Of a DNA stretch of 64,000 nt, positions 43,990 through 53,913 are shown in pieces. The notes below the pieces were generated by a model. It saw nothing but the letters and a program-made list of their open reading frames with translations, searched no databases and was not told the origin of the DNA. Made by a program: the position numbers and the translations under genes. Source of the stretch: Verminephrobacter eiseniae EF01-2. GTDB taxonomy: Bacteria; Pseudomonadota; Gammaproteobacteria; Burkholderiales; Burkholderiaceae_C. Location of the stretch: contig NC_008786.1 in NCBI RefSeq assembly GCF_000015565.1, positions 4,638,501-4,702,500 of the forward strand, written 5' to 3'. The stretch's first letter is position 1; each line of letters begins with the position of its first letter.

Positions 43990-45597
43990 ATGACCATTCT
44001 CGACACCCGACTGAACATCCGCTCGGCCGATTTTCTGGCCAACGCTGCTGCCATGCGCACGCTGGTGGACGGGCTGCGTGCCCAACTCGACAAGGTTGCC
44101 CAAGGTGGCGGCGAGGCGGCACGGGCCAAGCATGTGGCGCGGGGCAAGTTGCTGCCGCGCGAGCGCGTGCAAATGCTGCTGGACCCCGGCACGCCGTTCC
44201 TGGAACTGGCGCCGCTGGCCGCGCTCGACATGTACGACAACGATGCGCCCGGCGCGGGTCTGATCACCGGCATTGGCCGCGTCAGCGGCGTCGACTGCAT
44301 GGTGGTGTGCAACGATGCCACGGTCAAAGGCGGCACCTACTACCCGCTGACCGTCAAGAAGCATCTGCGGGCGCAGGAGGTGGCGCAGCAAAACCACCTG
44401 CCCTGCATCTACCTGGTCGATTCCGGGGGCGCGAACCTGCCCAACCAGGACGAGGTCTTTCCCGACCGCGACCACTTCGGCCGCATCTTCTTCAACCAGG
44501 CCCAAATGAGCGCCATGGGCATCGCGCAGATTGCCGTGGTCATGGGCAGTTGCACGGCGGGCGGCGCCTATGTGCCGGCGATGAGCGACGAGTCGATCAT
44601 CGTCCAGAACCAGGGCACGATCTTTCTCGGCGGGCCGCCGCTGGTCAAAGCCGCCACGGGCGAGATCGTCACGGCCGAGGACCTGGGCGGTGGCGATGTG
44701 CACACCCGCTTGTCGGGTGTGGCCGATCACCTGGCGCTCAGCGACATGCACGCGCTGCAACTGGCCCGCAATGCGCTGCGCAACCTGAATAAAAACAACG
44801 CGCAGGCGCAAGTCGATCATGCGCCTTGCGCTCCGAAATATGCAGCACAGGAACTGTATGGCGTGATTCCGGCGGACCCGCGCAAGACCTTCGACGTGCG
44901 CGAGATCATCGCCCGCATCGTCGATGGCAGCGAGTTCGACGAATTCAAGGCCCGTTACGGCACCACGCTGGTCACGGGCTTTGCGCGCATCGAGGGCATG
45001 GCGGTGGGCATCATCGCCAACAATGGCATCCTGTTTTCCGAAAGCGCGCTCAAGGGCACCCACTTCATCGAACTATGCTGCCAGCGCAAGATTGCGCTGC
45101 TGTTCCTGCAGAACATCACCGGCTTCATGGTGGGCCGCAAGTACGAGAACGAGGGCATCGCGCGCAACGGCGCCAAGATGGTCACGGCCGTGGCCACGGC
45201 CAGCGTGCCCAAGCTGACCCTGATCATCGGCGGCAGCTTTGGCGCGGGCAACTACGGCATGTGCGGCCGGGCGTACAGCCCGCGCTTCCTGTGGATGTGG
45301 CCCAACGCACGCATCAGCGTGATGGGCGGCGAACAGGCTGCGGCGGTGCTGGCCAGCGTCAAGCGCGACGGCATCGAGGCCCAGGGCGGCCAGTGGAGCA
45401 TGCAGGAGGAAGAAGCCTTCAAAGCCCCGATCCGGCGCCAATATGAGCACCAGGGCCATCCCTACTACGCCACGGCGCGTCTGTGGGACGACGGCCTGAT
45501 CGACCCCGCCGACACACGCCGCGTGCTGGCACTGGGCCTGGCGGCCACGCGCAATGCTCCCATTGCAGACACGAAGTTCGGACTGCTGCGCATGTAG
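43990..45597 (+). CDS. Methylcrotonoyl-CoA carboxylase carboxyltransferase (beta) subunit
   Basis: A 535-residue carboxyltransferase of the leucine/isovalerate degradation pathway, which moves CO2 from biotin to 3-methylcrotonyl-CoA together with a biotin-carrying alpha subunit that is not in the window. Family blocks are [76 protein letters not shown] and [20 protein letters not shown] beta is favoured over propionyl-CoA carboxylase by the [20 protein letters not shown] segment. No ribosome site is obvious. Usual partners (isovaleryl-CoA dehydrogenase, alpha subunit) are absent downstream; HigB-like debris and glyA follow instead, suggesting that the cluster was split. Confidence 0.93.
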   Translation: MTILDTRLNIRSADFLANAAAMRTLVDGLRAQLDKVAQGGGEAARAKHVARGKLLPRERVQMLLDPGTPFLELAPLAALDMYDNDAPGAGLITGIGRVSGVDCMVVCNDATVKGGTYYPLTVKKHLRAQEVAQQNHLPCIYLVDSGGANLPNQDEVFPDRDHFGRIFFNQAQMSAMGIAQIAVVMGSCTAGGAYVPAMSDESIIVQNQGTIFLGGPPLVKAATGEIVTAEDLGGGDVHTRLSGVADHLALSDMHALQLARNALRNLNKNNAQAQVDHAPCAPKYAAQELYGVIPADPRKTFDVREIIARIVDGSEFDEFKARYGTTLVTGFARIEGMAVGIIANNGILFSESALKGTHFIELCCQRKIALLFLQNITGFMVGRKYENEGIARNGAKMVTAVATASVPKLTLIIGGSFGAGNYGMCGRAYSPRFLWMWPNARISVMGGEQAAAVLASVKRDGIEAQGGQWSMQEEEAFKAPIRRQYEHQGHPYYATARLWDDGLIDPADTRRVLALGLAATRNAPIADTKFGLLRM

Positions 45598-45614
45598 GCG
45601 CCAGCGTGCGCCGC

Positions 45615-45770
45615 GATGGCACTGCAGCCCGCTGGAGCGGGCCGGCAGACATCGAGGCGCAGTGCCGCAGCGCCAGCGTCCTGAAAAACCCGGCGCGTCG
45701 TCTTCGACATCGAGGGCAACGACTACCGCCCTACCGCCCGATCGTGGCCATTGCCTGTCGGTGGCCGCCA
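45615..45770 (+). pseudogene. HigB-type toxin remnant
   Basis: Successive frames give WSGPADIEAQCRSASVLKN, then RVVFDIEGNDYR, then RPIVAIACRW. This is the order of conserved blocks in HigB/RelE-superfamily mRNA-interferase toxins (W..PADI......SVLKN.RVVF.I.GN.YR). At least two frameshifts and missing ends show decay. No antitoxin gene is seen. It lies in the 450-bp gap between mccB and glyA; the rest of the gap holds nothing that I recognise. Confidence 0.6.
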
Positions 45771-46048
45771 TCGGCGGCATCACGGGCCGTGTGACGCACC
45801 GGGCCATGGCGGCTGGTGAAGGCATCTGCGCCATCTCGCGGCGCTACACTAGCCGGGTGCGCGACTCGGCGATAGGCGCTGCCCCCGCATATGAGCAAGG
45901 GCGCAGCCGCTGACGTGGAACCAGCAAGGGCTTTGCCGCTTGTGCAACGAACCACCGGGGAGCGTGCCGCAAGGGGATGGTTTCCTTTTGCGTTCCGCCG
46001 TTCGCCGGGGCAGCCCTGTTGCAAGGGACACCAGTTCATAAGCCTGTC

Positions 46049-47293
46049 ATGTACCACCGCCATCTTCTCGTCGAGCAAACCGACCCTGAGCTCTTTGCCG
46101 CCATCGAGGCTGAAAACGCCCGGCAAGAGCAACACATCGAACTGATCGCCAGCGAAAACTACGCCTCGCCGGCGGTCATGTGGGCCCAGGGCACACAGTT
46201 GACCAACAAGTACGCCGAGGGCTATCCCGGCAAGCGCTACTACGGTGGTTGCGAGCATGTGGATGTGGCCGAGCAACTGGCCATCGACCGCGTCAAGAAA
46301 CTCTTTGGCGCCGAGGCCGCCAATGTCCAGCCCCATTGCGGCGCCTCAGCCAACGAGGCCGTGTTCCTGGCCTTCCTCAAGCCCGGCGACACCATCATGG
46401 GCATGAGCCTGGCCGAGGGCGGCCATCTGACGCATGGCATGTCGCTGAACATGTCCGGCAAGTGGTTCAATGCGGTCTCCTACGGCCTCGACGCCGATGA
46501 GGTGATCGACTACGAGGCGATGGAGAAAAAGGCCCATGCGACCCGGCCCCGCCTGATCATTGCCGGCGCGTCGGCATACAGCCTGCATATCGACTTTGCC
46601 CGCTTTGCCCAGGTGGCCAAGGACGTGGGCGCGATCTTCATGGTCGACATGGCCCATTACGCCGGCCTGATTGCCGCCGGCCTGTACCCCAATCCGGTGC
46701 CCCACGCCGATGTGGTCACCAGCACCACCCACAAGAGCCTGCGCGGCCCCCGTGGCGGCATCATCCTGATGCGGGCCGCGCATGAAAAAGCCATCCACAG
46801 CGCCATCTTCCCGGGCCTGCAAGGCGGCCCGCTGATGCATGTGATCGCGGCCAAGGCGGTGGCTTTCCAGGAAGCGCTGCAGCCCGGGTTCAGGCTGTAC
46901 CAGGAGCAGGTGCTCAAAAATGCCAAGGTGCTGGCCCAGACGCTGGCCGCGCGCGGCCTGCGCATCGTCAGCGGCGGCACGCAAAGCCACATGATGCTGG
47001 TGGACCTGCGCGCCAAGGGCATCACCGGCAAGGAGGCCGAAGCCGTGCTGGGCGCCGCCCACATGACCATCAACAAGAACGCGATCCCCAACGACCCGGA
47101 AAAGCCGATGGTGACCAGCGGCGTGCGCATTGGCACCCCCGCAATGACCACGCGCGGCTTCAAGGAAGAACAGGCACGCAGCACGGCCGAGTTGATCGCC
47201 GACCTGCTGGACAAGCCGCGCGACGCGGCCAACATCGCTGCGGTGCGCGCCAAGGTCGACGCGCTGACGGCCCGCTTTCCGGTCTACGGCTGA
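46049..47293 (+). CDS. glyA: Serine hydroxymethyltransferase
   Basis: A 414-residue PLP enzyme interconverting serine and glycine with tetrahydrofolate, the main source of one-carbon units. Family features are [37 protein letters not shown], the PLP lysine in [14 protein letters not shown], and [19 protein letters not shown] at 46049 begins the usual N-terminus [15 protein letters not shown]; the longer frame is rejected. nrdR follows after 46 bp, a conserved pair in betaproteobacteria. Confidence 0.96.
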   Translation: MYHRHLLVEQTDPELFAAIEAENARQEQHIELIASENYASPAVMWAQGTQLTNKYAEGYPGKRYYGGCEHVDVAEQLAIDRVKKLFGAEAANVQPHCGASANEAVFLAFLKPGDTIMGMSLAEGGHLTHGMSLNMSGKWFNAVSYGLDADEVIDYEAMEKKAHATRPRLIIAGASAYSLHIDFARFAQVAKDVGAIFMVDMAHYAGLIAAGLYPNPVPHADVVTSTTHKSLRGPRGGIILMRAAHEKAIHSAIFPGLQGGPLMHVIAAKAVAFQEALQPGFRLYQEQVLKNAKVLAQTLAARGLRIVSGGTQSHMMLVDLRAKGITGKEAEAVLGAAHMTINKNAIPNDPEKPMVTSGVRIGTPAMTTRGFKEEQARSTAELIADLLDKPRDAANIAAVRAKVDALTARFPVYG

Positions 47294-47339
47294 TGGCGCT
47301 CTGCGTCCGGCCGCCCGATGAAGCCGCCATGAAGCCGCC

Positions 47340-47789
47340 ATGAAATGCCCCTTTTGCAGCCACCTCGAAACCCAGGTCATCGAAACCCGGGTCTTCGAGG
47401 ATGCCGCATCCATCCGCCGCCGGCGCCAATGCGCCGCCTGCAGCAAGCGCTTTACCACTTACGAGCGCTCGGACGTGAGCTTTCCGGCCGTCGTGAAAAA
47501 AGACGGCCGCCGCGTCGAATACGGGCACGACAAGTTGCTCGCCTCGTTCAAACTGGCGCTGCGCAAGCGCCCGGTCAGCACCGGACGGATCGACAGCGCC
47601 ATCGAGCGCATCGAGGAAAAGCTGCTCAACCTCGGGCTGCGCGAAGTGCCCTCCAGCCGCATTGGCGAGTTGGTGATGCGCGAGCTCAAGAAGCTCGACA
47701 AGGTAGCCTACATCCGCTTTGCCAGCGTGTACCGCAGTTTCGAGGGCATCGACGACTTTCGCGCCCTGGTCGATGAGGTGCGCAAATGA
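47340..47789 (+). CDS. nrdR: Transcriptional repressor NrdR
   Basis: A 149-residue regulator of ribonucleotide reductase genes. The N-terminal zinc ribbon has the CPFC and CAAC cysteine pairs, then [10 protein letters not shown], and the ATP-cone domain covers [20 protein letters not shown] to the C-terminus. Cone and ribbon are intact. The gene is directly downstream of glyA, and its end is 14 bp from the convergent suhB gene. Confidence 0.96.
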   Translation: MKCPFCSHLETQVIETRVFEDAASIRRRRQCAACSKRFTTYERSDVSFPAVVKKDGRRVEYGHDKLLASFKLALRKRPVSTGRIDSAIERIEEKLLNLGLREVPSSRIGELVMRELKKLDKVAYIRFASVYRSFEGIDDFRALVDEVRK

Positions 47790-47803
47790 TGCGGCGGCGG
47801 CTT

Positions 47804-48697
47804 TCAGTGCGGCGCGTCCGGGCCGTCGGCGCCGCCTGAGCCTTTGACGGCGGCGGTGGCGGCGTGCAATGCGGCCTTGTCCCCCGCAGCGGCAAACTTG
47901 CTGTACTTGGCCAAAATCGCCACCAGTTGGCCATAGATGCGCGGATTGCCTGCCAGGCATTCGCGGTGTTCCAGAAAATCCGCCTCGCCGGTGAAATTGC
48001 CCACCAAGCCACCGGCCTCGGCCACCAGCAGTGAGCCGGCGGCCATGTCCCAGATCGCCAGGCCGGACTCAAAAAAACCATCGGCAAAGCCGGCAGCCAC
48101 ATAAGCCAGGTCCAGCGCTGCGGCGCCAGGGCGGCGCAGCGCTGCCGTGCGCTGCATCACGTCGCCCAACATGGCCAGGTAGCTCTTGAGGTCATCGCCC
48201 GGGCGAAATGGAAAGCCGGTGGAGACCAGGCAGTCCTTGAGCTCGGTGCGCTTGCTCACGCGGATGCGGCGCTCGTTCAGGTAGGCGCCGCGGCCCCGGG
48301 TGGCGGTGAACAGGTCATTGCGCGCAGGGTCATACACCACCGCCTGCTCGACCCGGCCCTTGACGGCCAGCGCGATGCTCACGCAGTACACCGGAAAACC
48401 GTGGATGAAGTTGGTGGTGCCATCCAGCGGGTCGATGATCCAGACGAATGGCGCATCCTTGGCGCCATGTTTGCGGCCCGACTCCTCGGCCAGGATGCCA
48501 TGGTCGGGGTAGGCCGTGAGCAGCGTCTCGATGATGGCCTGCTCGCTGGCGTGGTCGACCTCGGTAACAAAATCATTGATCTGCTTTTGCGCGATCCGCA
48601 CCGACTCCACATCCAGGGCCGCGCGGTTGATGATGGCGCCGGCGGCGCGTGCGGCCTTGATGGCCACGTTCAGCATGGGGTGCAGGTTGGACGACAT
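47804..48697 (-). CDS. suhB: Inositol-1-monophosphatase family protein SuhB
   Basis: A 297-residue Mg-dependent phosphatase of the inositol monophosphatase family; in proteobacteria SuhB also joins the rRNA antitermination complex. Metal-binding motifs are visible: [27 protein letters not shown] and, later, [19 protein letters not shown]. Start ATG at 48697 fits the family; longer frames run into trmJ DNA on the other strand. The C-terminal 30 residues are alanine- and glycine-rich and probably not structured. It is divergent from trmJ with about 105 bp between, the usual arrangement in this group. Confidence 0.94.
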   Translation of the reverse strand: MSSNLHPMLNVAIKAARAAGAIINRAALDVESVRIAQKQINDFVTEVDHASEQAIIETLLTAYPDHGILAEESGRKHGAKDAPFVWIIDPLDGTTNFIHGFPVYCVSIALAVKGRVEQAVVYDPARNDLFTATRGRGAYLNERRIRVSKRTELKDCLVSTGFPFRPGDDLKSYLAMLGDVMQRTAALRRPGAAALDLAYVAAGFADGFFESGLAIWDMAAGSLLVAEAGGLVGNFTGEADFLEHRECLAGNPRIYGQLVAILAKYSKFAAAGDKAALHAATAAVKGSGGADGPDAPH

Positions 48698-48802
48698 AAA
48701 CGATGATGGTGGGCAGGGCATCCTGCAAAGCAAAAGCGCCGGCGGAGGGGTTTTCCCGGCAATGCAGGCGGCGACAATCAGCGCGATCTTACCTGCCCGC
48801 CC

Positions 48803-49603
48803 ATGAAGACCCGCTTCGTCCTGATCAACACCAGCCACGCCGGCAATGTGGGCGCAGTCGCCCGCGCGATGAAAACCATGGGTTTTGACGATCTGGTGCT
48901 GGTGGCCCCACGCTGGCCCAACGTGCTGCGGCACGAAGAAACCATACAGCGCGCCAGCGGCGCCCTGGACCTGCTCCGGCAGGCCCGCATCGTTGCCGGA
49001 TTGGACCAGGCCCTCGATGGCATCAGCCACCTGTGCGCCACCGCGATGACGGCGCGCGACTTCGGACCGCCAACGACAACGCCGCGCGCGCATTTCGAGA
49101 CGCTGCTGAAAAAAGAGCGCCCAGTGCATGATTCATCTGCGCCAGCGGCCACCCGGCCGACGGGTGTGGCGTTCCTCTTCGGCTCCGAACGCTTTGGCAT
49201 GAGCAACGCCGATGTCTACCGCTGCCATGTGACGCTATCGATTCCCACCCAACCCGGGTTCGGCTCGCTGAACCTGGGCGCAGCCGTCCAGGTCATTGCC
49301 TACGAATGGCGCATGGCCCTGGACGGCTGCGGCTTGGCCGTGCCGGACGGCACCCCGGCGCGCCACCTGGCCGATGCCGTGCAGGTGGCGGGCATGCTGG
49401 AGCATTGGGAGCAGGCACTCACGCAGATCGGCTTTCTGGATCCCGCCGCGCCCAAAAAGCTCATGCCGCGCCTGCAGCAATTGTTCAACCGCGCACAACT
49501 GGCTCCCGAGGAAATCCACATCCTGCGCGGTATCGCCAAGGCCATCATCGCGACGGCGCAGGCCAACCGCCAACGCCCATCCCCGTCAAGCGACGAAACA
49601 TGA
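48803..49603 (+). CDS. trmJ: tRNA (cytidine/uridine-2'-O-)-methyltransferase TrmJ
   Basis: A 266-residue SPOUT-class methyltransferase that modifies position 32 of tRNAs. The N-terminal domain shows [20 protein letters not shown] and VLVAPRWP; the knotted C-terminal part of the catalytic domain has [14 protein letters not shown], and [16 protein letters not shown] forms the cofactor site. A C-terminal extension carries [20 protein letters not shown], typical of TrmJ. Divergent from suhB. Downstream lies decayed DNA. Confidence 0.93.
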   Translation: MKTRFVLINTSHAGNVGAVARAMKTMGFDDLVLVAPRWPNVLRHEETIQRASGALDLLRQARIVAGLDQALDGISHLCATAMTARDFGPPTTTPRAHFETLLKKERPVHDSSAPAATRPTGVAFLFGSERFGMSNADVYRCHVTLSIPTQPGFGSLNLGAAVQVIAYEWRMALDGCGLAVPDGTPARHLADAVQVAGMLEHWEQALTQIGFLDPAAPKKLMPRLQQLFNRAQLAPEEIHILRGIAKAIIATAQANRQRPSPSSDET

Positions 49604-49738
49604 GTGCGCCCCGTCTCGCGACGAGCACGGCGACAGCGTGTCCGCGCCGAACACGTGATCCGCTTTCTCTACCCTCTCACGATTTCCGATGCGCCGTTCG
49701 ACCGCGCGCTGGGCATCGCCGATACGGTGTTGCAAGCA

Positions 49739-49865
49739 TGGGCGCCGCATCGATCATCCCCCTCGCCCGCCCCGACCTGCTGCACAATGCCTGCCTGCCC
49801 GGCGGCGCATGGACGGCAGCGTGCTGACCGTGCATGACCCGGCCACGGGCGAACTGGTGGGCGAA
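49739..49865 (+). pseudogene. Succinate-semialdehyde dehydrogenase (GabD-type) N-terminal fragment
   Basis: One frame reads IIPLARPDLLHNACLPGGAW with TAA, and the next frame continues DGSVLTVHDPATGELVGEG. Joined across a single frameshift, these are the usual N-terminus of aldehyde dehydrogenases of the succinate-semialdehyde type (ARPDLL..ACL.GG.W......V..PATGE..G). Only about 45 codons remain; the catalytic domain is absent and the cupin gene follows. The stretch 49604-49738 before it has no recognisable gene. Confidence 0.6.
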
Positions 49866-49943
49866 GGATCGCGCCATGGGCCGGAAATTCATCTCGAACC
49901 CAGGTACCTCTGCCAGCACGATTGCCATCGAGGAGCAGCACCC

Positions 49944-50228
49944 ATGACACGCGCTCGAGCCACTTTCACGGTCCAAATCGATAACGATCGCGTAAAGGTG
50001 ACGCAGTGGCGCTTTGCGCCCGGTGCCGAAACCGGCTGGCACCGCCACGCAATGGACTATGTGGTGGTGCCGATGACCACCGGCACGCTGCTGCTGGAAA
50101 CGCCGCAGGGAGAATTTGAAAGCCCGCTGCAAGCGGGCGTTTCCTACATGCGGCCCACCGGCGTGGAACACAATGTGGTCAACGCCAATGCGCATGAATT
50201 CGTGTTCGTTGAGATCGAACTGAAGTAG
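49944..50228 (+). CDS. Small single-domain cupin protein
   Basis: A 94-residue cupin. The first motif is GAETGWHRHAMDYVVVPMTT (metal-type G..H.H) and the second GVSYMRPTGVEHNVVN, with the final histidine and a C-terminal strand FVFVEIEL. All expected cupin ligands (His, His, Glu-like position, His) appear, except that the glutamate position is replaced within the motif, so metal binding is uncertain. CGAGGAGCAGCACCC is a strong ribosome site before ATG at 49944. It may be a small sensor or isomerase; function unknown. A MITE begins 13 bp after the stop. Confidence 0.8.
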   Translation: MTRARATFTVQIDNDRVKVTQWRFAPGAETGWHRHAMDYVVVPMTTGTLLLETPQGEFESPLQAGVSYMRPTGVEHNVVNANAHEFVFVEIELK

Positions 50229-50241
50229 CGCCTCCCGCGCC

Positions 50242-50405
50242 TAGTGTCGCGTCACCGATCAGATGTCGTAGGCTGCGCGCAGCCATCGGAGCGCAGCGCA
50301 AGGCGCAGCGCGCAGCTAATACCGAGCGTATTGGCAAGCGATGCAACGCCGCGATGCGCTTCGATGGCCAGCGCAGACCGACAGATGATCGGTGACGCGA
50401 CACTA
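50242..50405 (+). repeat. Palindromic MITE, copy 6, between cupin and ABC ATPase genes
   Basis: 164 bp, CTAG context at both ends. The right-hand TA contributes the TAG stop codon (read leftward, 50405-50403) of the ABC ATPase gene. The inner loop carries GCTAATACC instead of GCCAATACC, a single mismatch in the apex. Confidence 0.92.
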
Positions 50406-52079
50406 GGCGGCGCGTTCAGCCCCCGCCCCTCCCGTAGGGTTCCAGTGCTGGCCCGGCACGGCCGCGATCAGGCGCCGGGTATAAAGATGTTGTGGCCTGT
50501 CAAAGATTTCGCGCGGGCTGCCCCGCTCCACCACCTGGCCCTGGTGCATCACCAGCACAGAGTCGCAGATCTGCGCGGCCACGCGCAGATCGTGCGTAAT
50601 GAAGACCAACGCGATACGCAGCCGCTGCTGCAGATCATGCAGCAGCGCCAGCACCTGTGCCTGCACCGAGACATCGAGCGCCGACACCGACTCATCGGCC
50701 ACCAGCACCTGCGGGTCGAGCGCCAATGCCCGCGCAATGCCCACGCGCTGGCGTTGCCCGCCGGAAAACTCGTTCGGATAGCGCTCGAAAGACGAAGCAT
50801 CCAGGCCCACCAGGGCCAGCAACTCGCGCGCTCGCGCTTGGGCCTCAGGCCGGGTCTTGCCGTTGGCCAGCGGACCGTCGCTGACGATGCGGCCCACCGT
50901 GTGTCGGGGGTTCAGCGATGCGAACGGATCCTGAAAAATCATCTGCATGTCCTTGCGCATTGGCCGGAACTGGCGCGGGGTGAGTGCCGCGATGTCGCGC
51001 CCGTTGAAGAGTATCTCGCCGCCATCGATGTCGATGAGTTTCAGCAGGCATTTGCCGATGGTCGATTTGCCTGACCCCGATTCGCCGACGATGCCCAGCG
51101 TCTCGCCACGGCGCACCGAAAAGCTCACACCGTCCACGGCCTTGACCGCGCGTTTCTTGCGGAACCAGCCGCCGTCGGCGTCATAGGTCTTGCACAGATT
51201 GCGCACCTCCAGCACCGGTGCGCTGGCGGCGACCGCCGAGCGCGCATCGGTGCGCCGCCTGGGCACTGCGGCTATCAACCGCTGCGTATAGGGGTAGCGC
51301 GGCGCGTTCAGTACTTGCTGCGCGCTGCCCACTTCGATCAGCACGCCCTTTTCCATCACGGCCACGCGGTCGGCAATTTCCGCGACGACGCCAAAGTCGT
51401 GCGTGATGAACATGACGCCCATGCCTGCCTTGCCGTCGGCGCCGCTACGCTGGATGGACCGGATCAGCGCCAGAATCTGGGCCTGCGTGGTCACGTCCAG
51501 CGCGGTGGTGGGCTCGTCGGCAATCAGCACCGATGGCTCCAATGCCAACGCCATGGCGATCATCACGCGCTGGCGCTGTCCACCCGAGAGCCGGAATGGA
51601 TAGGCGTGGCGGATGAGCGCCGGGTCGGGTAAGCCGACATAGGCGATGAGCTCCAGCACGCGGCGCTCCACCTGCGCCGGATCGGTGATGCCGTGCACAT
51701 GGAGCACTTCGGCGATCTGGTCGCCCACGCGCATGAGTGGATTCAATGCGGACAGCGGTTCCTGGAAGATCATGCCGATGGCGCTGCCGCGCAGCTTGCG
51801 CAGTTCGGACTCGGCCATGCACAGCAGGTCCCGGCCCTGGAACAAGATGCGTCCGGCGCTGGGTTGCATGTAGGAAGGCAAGAGGCCCATCACCGCATTG
51901 GCACTCATGGATTTTCCGGAGCCAGATTCCCCGACCACGCAAAGGATCTCGCCCGCTTGCAGTGTGAGATGGATGTCGTGCACGGCGAAGGGACGGTCGC
52001 CGCCTCCGGGAATCGGGATCGACAGGCCGTCGATTTGGAGCAAGGGCATCACCGCGCTGCGGCCCATGCTGGTGCTCAT
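50403..52079 (-). CDS. Peptide-type ABC transporter ATPase with two fused nucleotide-binding domains
   Basis: A 558-residue protein joining DppD- and DppF-like ATPases. First domain: Walker [15 protein letters not shown]-loop [13 protein letters not shown], signature [16 protein letters not shown], Walker [12 protein letters not shown]. Second domain: [43 protein letters not shown] and [11 protein letters not shown], in which S replaces the usual P after DE. Each is followed by the oligopeptide-transporter zone ([12 protein letters not shown] and [12 protein letters not shown]). It powers uptake of peptides or related compounds with the two permeases upstream. The start ATG at 52079 overlaps the permease stop. 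The stop codon is supplied by the MITE junction; the natural end was probably close by. Confidence 0.93.
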   Translation of the reverse strand: MSTSMGRSAVMPLLQIDGLSIPIPGGGDRPFAVHDIHLTLQAGEILCVVGESGSGKSMSANAVMGLLPSYMQPSAGRILFQGRDLLCMAESELRKLRGSAIGMIFQEPLSALNPLMRVGDQIAEVLHVHGITDPAQVERRVLELIAYVGLPDPALIRHAYPFRLSGGQRQRVMIAMALALEPSVLIADEPTTALDVTTQAQILALIRSIQRSGADGKAGMGVMFITHDFGVVAEIADRVAVMEKGVLIEVGSAQQVLNAPRYPYTQRLIAAVPRRRTDARSAVAASAPVLEVRNLCKTYDADGGWFRKKRAVKAVDGVSFSVRRGETLGIVGESGSGKSTIGKCLLKLIDIDGGEILFNGRDIAALTPRQFRPMRKDMQMIFQDPFASLNPRHTVGRIVSDGPLANGKTRPEAQARARELLALVGLDASSFERYPNEFSGGQRQRVGIARALALDPQVLVADESVSALDVSVQAQVLALLHDLQQRLRIALVFITHDLRVAAQICDSVLVMHQGQVVERGSPREIFDRPQHLYTRRLIAAVPGQHWNPTGGAGAERAA

Positions 52080-52918
52080 GCCGCACCCCGGTCGCGCAGA
52101 TGCGGGTTCAACGCATCGTTGAGGCCTTCGCCGATCAGATTGACGGCCAATACCGTCAGCAGGATCGCCACCCCCGGCAGGAAGCTCATCCACCAGGCTT
52201 CGCGCACCATGGTGCGCGCCGCACCGATCATGAACCCCCAGCTCATGAGGTTGCGATCCCCCAGGCCCAGGAACGACAGCGCGGACTCGGTCAGGATGGC
52301 GGTGGCAATCATCAGCGAAGCCGTCACGATGATGGGCGACATCGTGTTCGGCAGTATCTGCGTGAAGATGATGCGCGACGCGCTCTGGCCGATGACCTCG
52401 GCCGCCTGCACGAACTCGCGCGAGCGCAGCGACAGGAACTCGCCGCGCACCAGGCGCGCCACCGGCGGCCAGGAAACCACGGCGATGGCCGTGATGATGG
52501 ACGTGATGGTCGGCTGGAAGATCGCCACCAGCACCACCGCCATCGCCAGCGTCGGGATGGTCTGGAAGAACTCGGTCAGGCGCATCAGCACATCGTCCAG
52601 CCGCCCGCCGTGGTAGCCGGCCAGCGCGCCAATGGTGATGCCGATGAGCGTGGCCACTGCGGTGCTCACCACTCCCACCAATAGCGAAACGCGCGCCCCA
52701 TGCGCCAGCCCCGCAGCAATGTCGCGCCCCAGCATGTCGGTGCCCAGCAGATGCGCCATGTCGGACAACGGGTCGAGCAGCGGCTCGGCCACGGAATTCC
52801 AGGGGCTTTGCGGAAAGGCGAACCCCGCCAGCAGTGCCACCAGGATGACCAGGCCCACGATGGCCAGACCGGCCACGGCACCTTTGTTGCGCGCATAGCG
52901 CTTCATGAACGGACCCAT
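52076..52918 (-). CDS. Peptide-type ABC transporter permease, DppC family
   Basis: A 280-residue inner-membrane permease. N-terminal FMKRYARNKGAVAGLAIVGL is typical of the OppC/DppC group, followed by the periplasmic loop with HLLGTDMLGRDIAAGLAHGA, and the cytoplasmic EAA loop near EFVQAAEVIGQSASRIIFTQ with ILPN. About six membrane segments are visible. It overlaps the ATPase gene by 4 bp (ATGA) and the upstream DppB gene by 16 bp, so all are translated from one operon. Confidence 0.93.
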   Translation of the reverse strand: MGPFMKRYARNKGAVAGLAIVGLVILVALLAGFAFPQSPWNSVAEPLLDPLSDMAHLLGTDMLGRDIAAGLAHGARVSLLVGVVSTAVATLIGITIGALAGYHGGRLDDVLMRLTEFFQTIPTLAMAVVLVAIFQPTITSIITAIAVVSWPPVARLVRGEFLSLRSREFVQAAEVIGQSASRIIFTQILPNTMSPIIVTASLMIATAILTESALSFLGLGDRNLMSWGFMIGAARTMVREAWWMSFLPGVAILLTVLAVNLIGEGLNDALNPHLRDRGAA

Positions 52919-53913
52919 GGCTTCATCTCGATACGCGGATCGACGAAGCGGTAGAGCGCGTCGGTCAGCAGATTTACCAACACCACCATCACGGAGGTGA
53001 CGAGGAACACCCCCAGAAGCACGGGGTAGTCACGCTGCAGCAGCGCGTCGAACATCAGCCGGCCGATGCCGGGCCAGGCAAACACGGTTTCAGTGAGTAC
53101 CGCGCCGCCGAGAATCTGGCCGGCTTGAATGCCGGCGAAAGTGAAGACCGGCAGCAGCGCATTGCGCAGCACATGCCGGCGCGTGATCTGCCCGGCGGGC
53201 ACGCCCTTGGCGCGCGCCGTCTTCACAAAGTCCAGCGCGGCGACTTCCAGCATGGAGGCGCGCACAAGACGTGTGTAAATGGCCGTGAAGAACAGCCCCA
53301 GCGTTGCCACCGGCAGCACCATGTGCCGGAACACATCCCAGGCCCGCGCGGCGCCCGTGAAACCGCTGCCCACGGTCTCCATGCCGAAGGGCGGAAGCCA
53401 ATCCAGGCGGATGGAGAACACCAGGATCGACATCGAGGAAACCCAGAACAGCGGCGTGGCATAAAAGAGCAGTGCGCCCGACATGATGAGCGAGTCGGTA
53501 AATTTGCCCCGGCGCGCCGCAGCCATGACACCCAGCAAGATACCCAGCGCCAGCGAGAAAACAAAGGCCGAGACCGTCAGCAGCAAGGTCGCCGGCAAGC
53601 GCTCCAGGATGAGCGTGCTCACCGGCAGGTTGTTACGGTAGGAGAAGCCGAGGTCAAAGCCCAGCACCCCCTTGAGATAGAGCCACAGTTGCACGTACAG
53701 CGGTTCGTCCAGGCCAAACTGCTGGCGCAACTGCGCGAGAAATTGCGCGTCCCCCGCACCGGACTCGCCGGCCATCACGCTCGCAGGATCGCCGGGCGCC
53801 AGGTGGATCAGCAGGAAGTTGAGCACCACCACGCCAAGCACCACGAAGACCGCCTTGCCGGCGCGCTCGATGAAGAAATCCAGGGAGTTCAAGATGGCTT
53901 TCCGTCTCTTCAC
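52903..53913 (-). CDS. Peptide-type ABC transporter permease, DppB family
   Basis: A 336-residue permease of the OppB/DppB group. Features are LLIHLAPGDPASVMAG, LRQQFGLDEPLYVQLWLYLK with GVL, LGFSYRNNLPVSTLILERLP, and the EAA loop DFVKTARAKGVPAGQITRRH with VLRNALLP. The start is GTG at 53913, which overlaps the stop of the receptor gene by 4 bp (GTGA). Longer than average by an N-terminal basic segment of about 15 residues. Confidence 0.93.
   Translation of the reverse strand: MKRRKAILNSLDFFIERAGKAVFVVLGVVVLNFLLIHLAPGDPASVMAGESGAGDAQFLAQLRQQFGLDEPLYVQLWLYLKGVLGFDLGFSYRNNLPVSTLILERLPATLLLTVSAFVFSLALGILLGVMAAARRGKFTDSLIMSGALLFYATPLFWVSSMSILVFSIRLDWLPPFGMETVGSGFTGAARAWDVFRHMVLPVATLGLFFTAIYTRLVRASMLEVAALDFVKTARAKGVPAGQITRRHVLRNALLPVFTFAGIQAGQILGGAVLTETVFAWPGIGRLMFDALLQRDYPVLLGVFLVTSVMVVLVNLLTDALYRFVDPRIEMKPWVRS

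Noticed and set aside
43527..44792. 421-codon plus-strand frame overlapping the start of mccB
   Set aside because: It runs through the poly-G tract and then through mccB in another frame, with shadow-like composition and no family features.
49604..49738. Short frames after trmJ as a separate gene
   Set aside because: No start signal and no recognisable motif; probably debris upstream of the dehydrogenase stub.
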